Source of the DNA: Aureimonas ureilytica
GTDB lineage: Bacteria > Pseudomonadota > Alphaproteobacteria > Rhizobiales > Rhizobiaceae
Direction: 5' to 3'
Length of the DNA: 64,000 nucleotides
NCBI RefSeq assembly: GCF_001475935.1
Contig: NZ_LDQA01000010.1
Location: 1 to 64,000, forward strand
The translations under genes were made by a program, and so were the position numbers. Under the pieces are notes generated by a model. The model was not told where the DNA came from. It did no database searches and saw only the letters and a program-made list of their open reading frames with translations. Shown here in pieces: positions 1 to 8,306 of this stretch (the first letter of the stretch is position 1; every line of letters starts with the position of its first letter).

Positions 1-19
1 CGAATTTGCTCTTGGCCAT
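1..19 (-). CDS. tuf: Elongation factor Tu, first six codons only (cut by window edge)
   Basis: On the minus strand an ATG at 19-17 opens a frame reading MAKSKF before the window ends, which is the invariant start of bacterial EF-Tu. An AAGGT-type ribosome site lies about 8 bases upstream. Further upstream on the same strand are tRNA-Gly(TCC) and tRNA-Tyr(GTA), recalling the tRNA-Tyr/Gly-tufB order of proteobacteria. EF-Tu delivers aminoacyl-tRNA to the ribosome. Only 19 bases are visible, so the call rests on six residues plus context. Confidence 0.72.
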
Positions 20-149
20 TCTGTCTACCTTGCGGAGCCTGTGAAAACAGGGCCGCGACATAGCGAGTGCGCTCGTGAAACACAAGCACCGCCCGAATCG
101 CCGTCCCTAACGAAAGGTGAAAACATCGGCTGAAATCGTATTCTCAACC

Positions 150-181
150 GAAAAAGGGACCTGCCTCCCGGCAAGTCCCTT
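150..181 (-). terminator. Rho-independent terminator of the ferritin-like gene
   Basis: Arms AAGGGAC (154-160) and GTCCCTT (175-181), extended by an inner TGCC/GGCA pairing, form a hairpin. Read on the minus strand it is followed by a run of five T. It lies 40 bases past the stop of the gene at 221-667 and should separate that gene from tuf. Confidence 0.75.
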
Positions 182-220
182 CATTCCCGCAGTTCCATCG
201 TTCCTTGCAGTTCCGTCGAA

Positions 221-667
221 TCAGGTGGCGGCGGCTGCGTCCATCCATTGTTTGTGGCGGTCTTCGTCCGCGAAGGCCTTCTGGAAATAGGCCCGCGCTT
301 CGGCGGGTGCGGCGTCGTTCCTGGAGGCCTGATCATAGGCCATCTTGGTCTCGATCTCGTTGGTTGCCATGGCTTTCAATACGGTCCGATCGCCGACGAG
401 ACCGGCCAGAACGACCTTGCCCTTGGTCAGCAGTTCCTTGGCGTCGCCTTCCATGGGCGCCTCGATCCCGAGCGATGAGGCCATGCGTCGCAGTTCCCGC
501 GCATGAGCTTCGTGATCCTGCTTGAAGGCCGCGATCTTTTCGCGCGAGGCAGGGTCTTCAAGCCGGTCGATCGTCGCCTGATAGGCGGACATGGCGTCAT
601 GTTCGAGGATCAGAAGATTCTGCACCATCTTGTCGAACGTGGATTCGGTTCCGACCGTCGTGACCAT
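221..667 (-). CDS. Ferritin-like four-helix protein (DUF2383-like)
   Basis: Protein of 148 residues, all helical in appearance and without a signal peptide. Carboxylate/histidine clusters fall where a ferritin-like four-helix bundle would place them: E22-H23, D51-H52-E53-x-H55, E104/E106 and E135xxH138. This suggests a diiron or similar metal-binding bundle of the DUF2383/PA2169 kind, often induced by stress. The start at 667 is chosen because GGAGA lies 6-10 bases upstream; a longer frame to 859 lacks a site and has non-conserved composition. It sits between two tRNA genes and tuf, but its own terminator implies a separate transcript. The biochemical role is unknown. Confidence 0.78.
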   Translation of the reverse strand: MVTTVGTESTFDKMVQNLLILEHDAMSAYQATIDRLEDPASREKIAAFKQDHEAHARELRRMASSLGIEAPMEGDAKELLTKGKVVLAGLVGDRTVLKAMATNEIETKMAYDQASRNDAAPAEARAYFQKAFADEDRHKQWMDAAAAT

Positions 668-886
668 GGGTCTCTCCTTGTTGGAAGTCCAAGGAGAAGA
701 AGCGAGCGGATCGACCGTTCCGAACGGCTTTGGTAGGCGCGCAATGTTAGGAAGCCAAGAGGTGCAGGCAAACAGCCTTTGCCTCATCCCATCATACATG
801 ATCGATCCGGACGTGGGATGGACTACAGACGCGTCTCGGTCTTGCTGAGAACCGATCAAAACTCTTCCGATTTCGCGTCAGCGATA

Positions 887-960
887 TGGAGCGGGTAGCG
901 GGAATCGAACCCGCATATTCAGCTTGGAAGGCTGCTGCTCTACCACTGAGCTATACCCGC
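887..960 (-). tRNA. tRNA-Gly(TCC)
   Basis: Reverse complement folds as a cloverleaf: acceptor GCGGGTA/TACCCGC, D arm GCTC-AGTGGTA-GAGC, anticodon loop CTTCCAA with TCC, T arm GCGGG-TTCGATT-CCCGC, discriminator T and encoded CCA (889-887). Confidence 0.95.
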
Positions 961-981
961 ATCCGTATTCCCTGGAACATA

Positions 982-1066
982 TGGTGGAGGGAGTTGGATT
1001 TGAACCAACGTAGGCTAAGCCAACGGATTTACAGTCCGTCCCCTTTAACCACTCGGGCATCCCTCC
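982..1066 (-). tRNA. tRNA-Tyr(GTA)
   Basis: Class II tRNA on the minus strand: acceptor GGAGGGA/TCCCTCC, D arm GCCCGAGTGGTTAAAGGG, anticodon loop CTGTAAA with GTA, a long variable arm, T loop GGTTCAAATCC and encoded CCA (984-982). It lies 21 bases upstream of tRNA-Gly and is probably cotranscribed with it. Confidence 0.95.
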
Positions 1067-1209
1067 ATACTGCTTCAGGGTCTAGAAGCAGGAAGCGTTC
1101 GGCTCGCCGTCGCTTCGTGTGCCGGCCTTATGCAGCGCCGCGCCGCGCCTGTCAACACGTCTTCACACACAAGCCGCAAGCTCGTTTCGAAACGGCGCTC
1201 AGGCGCTAC

Positions 1210-1235
1210 CGAAAGCCCGCGCAACCGGGCTTTCG
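1210..1235. other. 10-bp hairpin between tRNA-Tyr and rlmB
   Basis: CGAAAGCCCG (1210-1219) and CGGGCTTTCG (1226-1235) pair perfectly around a 6-base loop in the divergent region. There is no T run outside the stem on either strand. It could be a weak terminator or leader structure; the function is open. Confidence 0.4.
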
Positions 1236-1283
1236 AGCGCACACAGCCTATTCAGACGGCCCCTCCATGCTCTAGAAAGACGC

Positions 1284-2150
1284 ATGAGCGACGACACCCC
1301 ATCCTCGCGCACCCCCAAGGATGCGCATTACGCCAAGCTTCGACGCGCCCATCGCGAGCGCACCCGAGGCCCTCTTCCCGCCGATTCGCGCAAAAAGCCT
1401 TCGCCCCGGCCCGGCAAACCCGGCCCGGCCGACCGTGTGAGGCTCTATGGCATCCACACGGTGGAAGCGGCTCTGGGCAATCGCGAGCGCGTGCTGCATC
1501 GCCTCTATGCGACGCGCAACGCTCTCAACCGTCTCGAGATCGACGAGGCGAACCCGCCCTGCCCGCTCGAAATCGTCGAGCCGCGCTTCCTCGATTCGGA
1601 ACTCGGCAGCGACGCCGTACATCAGGGCGTGATGCTGGAGGCCGATCCGCTTCGCGCCAAGCGCCTGTCGGATCTGGGCACAAGCGACCTGATTCTGGTC
1701 CTGGATCAGGTGACGGACCCACATAATGTCGGCGCGCTGCTGCGCTCTGCCGTGGCCTTCGGCGCGGGCGCTGTGGTGACCACCAGCCGTCATTCGCCGC
1801 AGGAATCGGGCGTTCTTGCCAAGTCGGCTTCCGGCGCGCTCGAATTCATACCCTATATCCAGATCACCAATCTCGCCGATGCGCTGAACGAGATCGCCGA
1901 ACTCGGCTTCCAGACGATCGGCCTCGATTCGGAAGGCGCAGGCGAACTCGAACCCGCATTGAGCGGAACACGAATCGCCCTCGTGCTCGGTTCGGAAGGC
2001 AAGGGCCTGCGTCAGAAGACGCGCGAGACCGTCTCGGTGCTCACGCGGTTGGAAATGCCCGGCGCGATTCGCTCGCTCAACGTCTCCAATGCCGCCGCCG
2101 TCGCTCTCTATGCGGCGCGTCGCTTCATGGGCAGCGCGCAGCGCGGCTGA
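1284..2150 (+). CDS. rlmB: 23S rRNA (guanosine-2'-O)-methyltransferase, SpoU/TrmH family
   Basis: 288-residue SPOUT methyltransferase that would methylate the 2'-OH of G2251 in 23S rRNA using SAM. An N-terminal basic region (about 1-45) precedes a substrate-binding domain (RLYGIHTVEAAL...). The SpoU domain carries its three motifs: DQVTDPHNVGALLRSA (N and R), VLGSEGKGLR, and IRSLNVSNAAAVALY at the knot. ATG 1284 (MSDDTP) is preferred over the longer frame because the upstream part overlaps the tRNA-side leader and has arbitrary composition. The upstream Shine-Dalgarno is weak (AGAAAG). Divergent from the tRNA genes. RlmB and the RNA methylase TrmH are hard to tell apart; length and the N-terminal domain favour RlmB. 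Confidence 0.88.
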   Translation: MSDDTPSSRTPKDAHYAKLRRAHRERTRGPLPADSRKKPSPRPGKPGPADRVRLYGIHTVEAALGNRERVLHRLYATRNALNRLEIDEANPPCPLEIVEPRFLDSELGSDAVHQGVMLEADPLRAKRLSDLGTSDLILVLDQVTDPHNVGALLRSAVAFGAGAVVTTSRHSPQESGVLAKSASGALEFIPYIQITNLADALNEIAELGFQTIGLDSEGAGELEPALSGTRIALVLGSEGKGLRQKTRETVSVLTRLEMPGAIRSLNVSNAAAVALYAARRFMGSAQRG

Positions 2151-2157
2151 CCCGATC

Positions 2158-2355
2158 CTATCGGGCGGCTCGCCGGCAGGCCGCCCGATACACATCCCCC
2201 AAGCTCGCGAGGGTCTCGACGGGCTCGGGCGCTTCGTCCCGGCTCTGGCGTCCTTCCAAACGTTGCAGCACGAGACGCTCGAACAGAAGCCGCTGCTCCA
2301 GCGTGCTCACCAGACGCCGCTGCCGCTCCACCCGCTTCTCCAGTGTCATCGTCAC
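2158..2355 (-). CDS. Small hypothetical coiled-coil protein
   Basis: Convergent with rlmB, ending 7 bases after its stop. The 65-residue product is highly charged, with a heptad-like stretch (residues 4-35, LEKRVERQRRLVSTLEQRL and on) that suggests a short coiled coil, loosely like SlyX. The ribosome site before ATG 2355 is poor (GACGGGA), and a second ATG at 2349 is possible. I do not recognise the family. The case for a gene is the coiled-coil pattern and tight packing; it could be a chance frame. Confidence 0.42.
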   Translation of the reverse strand: MTMTLEKRVERQRRLVSTLEQRLLFERLVLQRLEGRQSRDEAPEPVETLASLGDVYRAACRRAAR

Positions 2356-2537
2356 ATTCCCGTCAGATCGCTGGCTGCCTGCCTCGGCTCGCCTTTTAGC
2401 GCCCGTGGCTTACGGTAAAAAGGCTGGCATTATCCGGGGCTTGTGGCATAGGCCACACTTCATAAACCATGCGAGGGATGACAGGCTCGTCACCTTCCGC
2501 GTGTGGACTCGCGCGGGGGAGTCCTTGGGGGGAACGG

Positions 2538-3077
2538 ATGAAAGCACTTCTCTTCGTCAGCCAGTGCATAGACCGGCTGTCGGCCGGCTTCGCCGTGATC
2601 GCGGACTATCTGGTCCTGATCGCGGTTCTGATCAGCGCCGGTAACGCGCTGTTGCGATACACCTTGAACATGAGCTCGAACGGCCTCCTGGAAATCCAGT
2701 GGTACATGTTCGCGGCCATCGTTCTCCTGGGCGCGGCCTATACGCTACGCATGAACGAGCATGTACGCGTCGATCTTGTTTATTCCATGCTTTCGGTGCG
2801 CGGACGGCTGCTGATCGACATTTTTGGCTTCGTCGTCCTGTTCCTGCCTGTGATCGGCTATCTTTTCTGGCTCACCTTCCCCTTCTTCTGGCGCTCCTTC
2901 ATCACGGGCGAAGCGTCGATGAACGCGGGCGGCCTCATCCTCTGGCCGGCAAAGCTCACCCTGCCGCTCGGCTTCGGACTTCTTTTTCTTCAGGGCCTGT
3001 CCGAGCTGATCAAGCGCGTTGCGGCGCTGAACGGCCTGATCACGCTCGAAACCAAATACGAAAAGCCGCTTCAGTAA
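2538..3077 (+). CDS. dctQ: TRAP transporter small permease subunit (DctQ)
   Basis: 179 residues with four predicted membrane helices (about 20-42, 55-75, 92-115, 140-160), the normal size and topology of DctQ, which pairs with DctM in secondary uptake of carboxylates. The EIQWYMFAAIVLLGAAYTLR segment is typical of the family. ATG 2538 follows a GGGGGGAA site; the longer frame from 2469 has none. The dctM gene begins 24 bases downstream, and two receptor genes lie convergently beyond it. The TakP-like receptors suggest 2-oxo or hydroxy acids as substrate, which is inference. Confidence 0.9.
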   Translation: MKALLFVSQCIDRLSAGFAVIADYLVLIAVLISAGNALLRYTLNMSSNGLLEIQWYMFAAIVLLGAAYTLRMNEHVRVDLVYSMLSVRGRLLIDIFGFVVLFLPVIGYLFWLTFPFFWRSFITGEASMNAGGLILWPAKLTLPLGFGLLFLQGLSELIKRVAALNGLITLETKYEKPLQ

Positions 3078-3101
3078 CTCGGCGTCCGGGGGGACATTTT
3101 C

Positions 3102-4691
3102 ATGTTTGAATACGGTCCGATGCCGCCGATGATGTTCGGCGCGATGATCGTCTTTCTGCTGCTGGGCTTTCCGGTGGCGTTCTCGTTGGCTGCCGTCGGC
3201 ATGTTGTTCGGTGTGCTCGGCGTGGTCTTCGACCATTTCAGCCCGGCGCTTCTGAACGCGCTGCCCTTGCGCTTCTACGGCACGATCTCGAACGATCTGC
3301 TGCTCGCGATCCCCTTCTTCACCTTCATGGGCGCGATTCTGGAGCGCTGCGGGCTGGCGGAAGACCTGCTCGAGGGCTCCGGCCAGCTCTTCGGGCCGGT
3401 TCCGGGCGGCTTGGCTTACGCGGTCGTGATCGTCGGCGCGGTGCTTGGCGCCATCACCGGCACGGTCGCGGCCTCCGTCATCGCCATGGGCGTCGTCTCG
3501 CTGCCCGTCATGATGCGCTATGGCTACGACATGCGGCTGGCGACCGGCGTCATCGCGGCGTCGGGCACGATCACGCAGGTGATCCCGCCCTCGCTCGTAT
3601 TGATCATTCTGGCCGACCAGCTCGGCCGCTCGGTCGGCGACATGTATGCCGGCGCGATCGGCCCTTCGCTGCTCCAGATCGCTCTGTTCCTCGGCTTCAT
3701 CTTCGTCGTTTCCAAGCTTCAGCCGCACCGGATGCCGCCGCTGCCGCCCGAAGCGCGCACCAAGAGCGGGCGCGAGCTGCTGTGGCAGGTGGCCAAGGGC
3801 ATGGTGCCCTCGTTGGCGCTGATCTTCCTCGTGCTCGGAACGATGTTCATGGGCCTCGCAACGCCCACGGAAGCGGGCGCAATGGGCTCGGTCGGCGCGA
3901 TTCTCCTCGCGGCGCTGCACGGCCGTCTGTCCTGGTCGCTAACGCGTCAGGCCATGGCGATGACCATGCGCCTCACCGCCATGGTCGTCTTCATCCTGAT
4001 AGGCTCCACCGTCTTCAGCCTCGTCTTCCAAGGCATGGATGGCGGCCACTGGATCGAATATCTCCTGTCTCACATCCCCGGCGGGGTCGTGGGCTTCCTG
4101 ATCTTCGTCAACATCTTCATCTTCTTCATCGCCTTCTTTCTCGACTTCTTCGAAATCGCCTTCATCATCGTGCCGCTTCTGGCGCCGGTGGCGGACTCGC
4201 TCGGCATCGATCTCGTCTGGTTCGGCGTGCTTCTCTGCGTGAACATGCAGACGGCCTTTATGCACCCGCCCTTCGGCTTCGCGCTGTTCTATCTGCGCGG
4301 CATCGCCCCGCCGAACGTGAAGACCTCCGACATCTATCTCGGGGCCATCCCTTGGCTCGGCCTCCAGCTCATTCTCGTGCTGGTGCTGATTCTCTGGCCG
4401 CAATCGGTGACCTACTTCCTGAAGAAGGAAGCCGTGGTGGACCCGAGCACGATCCAGCTCAACGTCCCGATGCCCGGAATGCCAGCACCGGGCGGCGCGC
4501 CCGCGCCGGGAGCCGCGCCGAGCTTCGGCCAGCCAGCGGCCCCAAGCTTCGGTCAGCCCGCAGCGCCCAGCTTCGGCGCTCCGGCGCCGGCACCGAGCTT
4601 CGGCCAACCGGCCGCACCGTCCTTCGGCCAGCCGGCGTCTCCCGCTCCGGCCCCCGCGCCCAGCTTCGGCGCTCCGGCGACGCAGCCGTGA
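3102..4691 (+). CDS. dctM: TRAP transporter large permease subunit (DctM) with a PSFG-repeat C-terminal tail
   Basis: 529-residue inner-membrane permease that couples ion gradients to solute uptake with DctQ and a periplasmic receptor. About 12 hydrophobic helices fill residues 5-445, with family segments such as FFTFMGAILER, TVAASVIAMG, ASGTITQVIPPSL and FIIVPLLAPVADSLGIDLVWFGVL. DctM proteins usually stop near 430-445 residues. Here a Pro/Ala/Gly-rich tail of about 75 residues follows, with the core PSFGQ or PSFGA six times. The start at 3102 follows GGGGGGAC. A strong bidirectional terminator lies just after the stop. The tail is in frame with no sign of frameshift. Confidence 0.92.
   Translation: MFEYGPMPPMMFGAMIVFLLLGFPVAFSLAAVGMLFGVLGVVFDHFSPALLNALPLRFYGTISNDLLLAIPFFTFMGAILERCGLAEDLLEGSGQLFGPVPGGLAYAVVIVGAVLGAITGTVAASVIAMGVVSLPVMMRYGYDMRLATGVIAASGTITQVIPPSLVLIILADQLGRSVGDMYAGAIGPSLLQIALFLGFIFVVSKLQPHRMPPLPPEARTKSGRELLWQVAKGMVPSLALIFLVLGTMFMGLATPTEAGAMGSVGAILLAALHGRLSWSLTRQAMAMTMRLTAMVVFILIGSTVFSLVFQGMDGGHWIEYLLSHIPGGVVGFLIFVNIFIFFIAFFLDFFEIAFIIVPLLAPVADSLGIDLVWFGVLLCVNMQTAFMHPPFGFALFYLRGIAPPNVKTSDIYLGAIPWLGLQLILVLVLILWPQSVTYFLKKEAVVDPSTIQLNVPMPGMPAPGGAPAPGAAPSFGQPAAPSFGQPAAPSFGAPAPAPSFGQPAAPSFGQPASPAPAPAPSFGAPATQP
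4512..4685 (+). repeat. In-frame tandem repeats encoding the PSFGQPAA tail of DctM
   Basis: Six copies of a codon block for (A)APSFG(Q/A)PA, separated by variable Pro/Ala spacers, occupy the last 60 codons of dctM. Copies share AGCTTCGG/CAGCTTCGG cores but differ at third positions. Repeat number may vary among strains. Confidence 0.8.
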
Positions 4692-4695
4692 CAAC

Positions 4696-4727
4696 AAAAA
4701 AGCCGGCGGTCTCCCGCCGGCTTTTTT
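4696..4727. terminator. Bidirectional rho-independent terminator between dctM and the first TRAP receptor gene
   Basis: Perfect 14-bp arms, AAAAAAGCCGGCGG (4696-4709) and CCGCCGGCTTTTTT (4714-4727), with a TCTC loop. A/T runs on both sides let it serve both convergent genes. Confidence 0.9.
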
Positions 4728-4746
4728 GTTGAATAGGAGCGCGACC

Positions 4747-5934
<1,188 letters not shown>

Positions 5935-5946
5935 TCACGAAAGCGT

Positions 5947-5972
5947 GTCAGAGGCGGCGGATCGCCTCTGAC
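5947..5972. other. 10-bp inverted repeat between the two receptor genes
   Basis: GTCAGAGGCG (5947-5956) pairs with CGCCTCTGAC (5963-5972) around a 6-base loop, 19 bases after the stop of the upstream receptor gene. It lacks a T run, so an mRNA-stabilising or partial termination hairpin between tandem copies is more likely than a full terminator. Confidence 0.55.
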
Positions 5973-5990
5973 GACCTTATGAAGCCCGGC

Positions 5991-7085
5991 TTATTTCCCG
6001 GCGGCCTGCTGGGAATAGACATAGGTGTCGTTCGTGTATTCCGCGACGCGGAACCACTCGTAGATCTGCGTGCGGAACTGGCTCCACGGATCGTACATCA
6101 CCTTCCACTTCGGGTTCGACGCATCGAGCTTGGCGTAGAGCTGCTGGGCCGATCCGTAGGCGGCGTCGAGCACGTCGCGCGGCAACGGGCGAAGCTGCAC
6201 GCCCTTGCCCACGAGCGAGCGAATCGCGCGCATGTTCTTCACGTCGTAATCGGCCAGCATCCGCGTGTTGCAGACGGTGGAAGCCGCCTCCAGCGCCGCT
6301 CGGTAGGTCGCCGGCAGTTCCTCGGTCTTGGCCTTGTTGAAGATGTAGTGGACGGTCGGCCCCGCTTCCCAGAAAGCCGGGTAATAGTAGTACGGGGCAA
6401 CCTGATAGAAGCCGAGCTTCTCGTCGTCATAGGGGCCGACGAACTCGGTCGCGTCCAGCGTACCGCGCTCCAGCGCAGGATACACGTCGCCGCCGGCCAG
6501 TTGCTGCGCGACGACGCCGAGCGGGGCGAGCACTTGGCCCGCGATGCCGGCGATGCGCATCTTCAGACCCTGAAGATCGGCCAGCGAGTTGATTTCCTTA
6601 CGGAACCAGCCGCCCATCTGCGTACCGGTGTTGCCGCCGGGATGAGCCAGCACGCCGTAATCGGCAAGGAACGCGTTCACCGCCTCGTTGCCCCCGCCAT
6701 TATAGAGCCAGGCATTCTGCTGGCGGGCGTTGAGGCCGAAGGGGATGGCCGAGCCGATGGCGAAGGTCGGGTCCTTGCCGACGTAGTAATAGAGAACGGT
6801 ATGCGCCGCCTCGACCGTGCCCCCCTGCACGGCGTCGAGCGCCTGTAGGCCGGGCACGAGCTCGCCGGCCGGAAACACGTCGATCTTGAACTTGCCGTCG
6901 GTCAGGTCCGACACCGTTTTGGCGAAAAGCTGCGACGAGCCGAACAGCGTGTCGAGCGTGTTCGGAAAGCTCGACGTCATGCGCCAGCGCAGGTCCGGTG
7001 TGCCTTGCGCTAGGGCGGGTGCCGCCAGCGTCAGGCTGGCGCCGGCCGTCAGCCCGGCCGACCGAATGAATGTACGACGATCCAT
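5991..7085 (-). CDS. TRAP transporter periplasmic receptor, TakP-like (copy 2)
   Basis: 364-residue paralogue of the gene at 4747-5850, alike along its full length; by eye well over half of positions are identical. Leader MDRRTFIRSAGLTAG...ALAQ has a twin-arginine motif, so export is probably by Tat. The mature part shows [26 protein letters not shown] and [22 protein letters not shown] 7085 follows a GGGGGGGAA site. It is promoter-proximal in a two-gene unit with copy 1. Differences cluster in [11 protein letters not shown] against TLFGSSQLFAK and in the region around residues 95-120, so ligand preference may differ. Confidence 0.91.
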   Translation of the reverse strand: MDRRTFIRSAGLTAGASLTLAAPALAQGTPDLRWRMTSSFPNTLDTLFGSSQLFAKTVSDLTDGKFKIDVFPAGELVPGLQALDAVQGGTVEAAHTVLYYYVGKDPTFAIGSAIPFGLNARQQNAWLYNGGGNEAVNAFLADYGVLAHPGGNTGTQMGGWFRKEINSLADLQGLKMRIAGIAGQVLAPLGVVAQQLAGGDVYPALERGTLDATEFVGPYDDEKLGFYQVAPYYYYPAFWEAGPTVHYIFNKAKTEELPATYRAALEAASTVCNTRMLADYDVKNMRAIRSLVGKGVQLRPLPRDVLDAAYGSAQQLYAKLDASNPKWKVMYDPWSQFRTQIYEWFRVAEYTNDTYVYSQQAAGK

Positions 7086-7256
7086 GGAATTCCCCCCCAG
7101 CGGCTCGGCTCGTGATCGAGAGCGCGGGCCGGTGCAATCTCTGCCAACCTCGCGCGGCCGATGAGAGTGGCCGCGTCGCTCTTTCCCTACACGAAACTTG
7201 CGCGATCGAAAATTAGAGGTGTCATCCGCCGGACATCGTGATATGGACGCGTCGTG

Positions 7257-7332
7257 GCCGGCTTAGCTCAGCTGGTAGAGCACCTGATTTGTAATCAGGG
7301 GGTCGCGGGTTCGAGCCCTGCAGCCGGCACCA
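7257..7332 (+). tRNA. tRNA-Thr(TGT)
   Basis: 76 bases forming a full cloverleaf: acceptor GCCGGCT/AGCCGGC, D arm GCTC-AGCTGGTA-GAGC, anticodon stem CTGAT/ATCAG with loop TTTGTAA (TGT), T arm CGGG-TTCGAGC-CCTG, encoded A+CCA at 7329-7332. Confidence 0.96.
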
Positions 7333-7659
7333 CGGGTCCACAAACTTCCATTCGATAGTTGATCTTTGTAGTCTTCCCAGCGTTCGGCGGCGTCGGGTGA
7401 GTTTCAGAGCGTGGCAGTTTGCTCCCGATATCTCGGTCGAGCCTTGCCTCTTCTTCTGACCTTCGCCAATATTGATTGAATCGTATTTTCAATAAAACCC
7501 GCCAATGAGAGCAAGCATGTTTTCGCCATAGGCGGCAGACATCCAAATGACGTGGCTGTTACTGATCAGTTGGTTCGATCTTTAACGGTTTTTTCCATCC
7601 CGCCTGAACGGCCGGTGGCCAATCTGGCCCCACGCTGAACATGCTGATGGAGCCTAGCG
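7333..7659. other. 327-base gene-free stretch downstream of tRNA-Thr, AT-richer than its surroundings
   Basis: No frame here has a ribosome site and plausible composition. Visible runs such as TTCGATAGTTGATCTTTG and TTGATTGAATCGTATTTTC are poorer in G+C than neighbouring DNA. The stretch must hold the tRNA terminator and the promoter of the gene at 7660. An old integration scar at the tRNA 3' end is possible, but I found no repeat of the tRNA end in it. Confidence 0.5.
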
Positions 7660-8091
7660 ATGGCCAAAAAGACGAAAACGAAAGCCGTGAAGGTCGAGAC
7701 CGGCGAGCCGACGACCAAGCGCGGCCTGTCGCGCAAAGTCAAGATTCTGGCCGGCTGCGCCACGATGTTCGCCATCGTTTCAGGGGCCGGTGGGGCTTAT
7801 CTTCTGACGCAGTCGCCCGCCCATGCCGTCGAGACGGTCGAAGCCGGCCCCCCGCCGATTCCGGTTCCGATGCCGGTGGAACTTGTCGCGTCCACGGCGC
7901 AGCTTCAGGCAAGCGATTATCAGATCGTGTCGATCTTCCGGAACGAGGCGATCGTCGCGACGCGCGACAATCTCGTTCGCTTGAAGATCGGCTCGTCCGC
8001 GCCGGGCATCGGCACGGTGACCGCCATTCAAGCCGGCGACAATGGCGGCGGTGCCATCGTCGGAACGGACGCGACTTTGAAAAGCCTCTGA
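7660..8091 (+). CDS. Hypothetical single-pass membrane protein with a PilP/GspC-like periplasmic part
   Basis: 143 residues: a Lys-rich cytoplasmic start (1-26), one membrane helix (about 27-48), a Pro-rich linker (62-72) and a small periplasmic domain. The segment AIVATRDNLVRLKIGSSAPGIG (about 93-115) recalls the beta-rich module of PilP/GspC-type pilus proteins, where a gLv.v..G...pG.G pattern recurs. No pilus or secretion genes are nearby, so that link is weak. The start ATG 7660 has a modest GGAG about 12 bases upstream. A hairpin with a short T run follows at 8186. Confidence 0.65.
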   Translation: MAKKTKTKAVKVETGEPTTKRGLSRKVKILAGCATMFAIVSGAGGAYLLTQSPAHAVETVEAGPPPIPVPMPVELVASTAQLQASDYQIVSIFRNEAIVATRDNLVRLKIGSSAPGIGTVTAIQAGDNGGGAIVGTDATLKSL

Positions 8092-8185
8092 CGGCACGCG
8101 AGGCCCGATCTCGGGCGGAGATGGTTCGTCTTCGCGAAGGCGATCGTCTCCCCTTCTCGCGTTCCTTCCCAACTCACCATTCGGA

Positions 8186-8210
8186 AAGGCCAGCCTTGGG
8201 GCTGGCCTTT
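8186..8210 (+). terminator. Probable terminator upstream of modA
   Basis: AAAGGCCAGCC (8186-8196) and GGCTGGCCTTT (8200-8210) form an 11-bp stem with a tight loop. The T run is only three bases. It lies 95 bases after the stop at 8091 and before the modA promoter region. Confidence 0.6.
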
Positions 8211-8262
8211 CGCGTTTGCGGCTTCGTTTCGGGGATGACGCCCCTTTTCGAATGGCGGGTTC

Positions 8263-8287
8263 CGCTATATCCGTTTGGACATATCGG
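8263..8287. promoter_or_regulatory. Possible ModE-type Mo-box upstream of modA
   Basis: CGCTATAT (8263-8270), ten bases, then ATATCGG (8281-8287) make an imperfect palindrome resembling ModE half-sites (CGnTATAT...ATATnnCG). It ends 20 bases before the GTG of modA, where a ModE homologue with bound molybdate would block transcription. The spacing is somewhat longer than the usual box and no modE gene is in view, so this is inference. Confidence 0.42.
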
Positions 8288-8306
8288 ATCAGCTGAGGGG
8301 TCGTCC

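Noticed and set aside
20-149. Promoter for tuf
   Set aside because: A promoter must exist here, but no -35/-10 pair stood out enough to place it.
886-1275. Frame reading ERVAGIEPAYSAWKAAALPL over the tRNA genes
   Set aside because: It is an antisense translation of tRNA-Gly and tRNA-Tyr.
2745-3920. 391-codon minus-strand frame opposite dctQM
   Set aside because: Its His/Arg/Asp/Glu-rich composition is the mirror of GC-rich coding on the other strand; dctQ and dctM explain the region.
7295-7546. 83-codon minus-strand frame ending PAAGLEPATP
   Set aside because: The end is the antisense of tRNA-Thr, a well-known false gene; no ribosome site or sensible composition.
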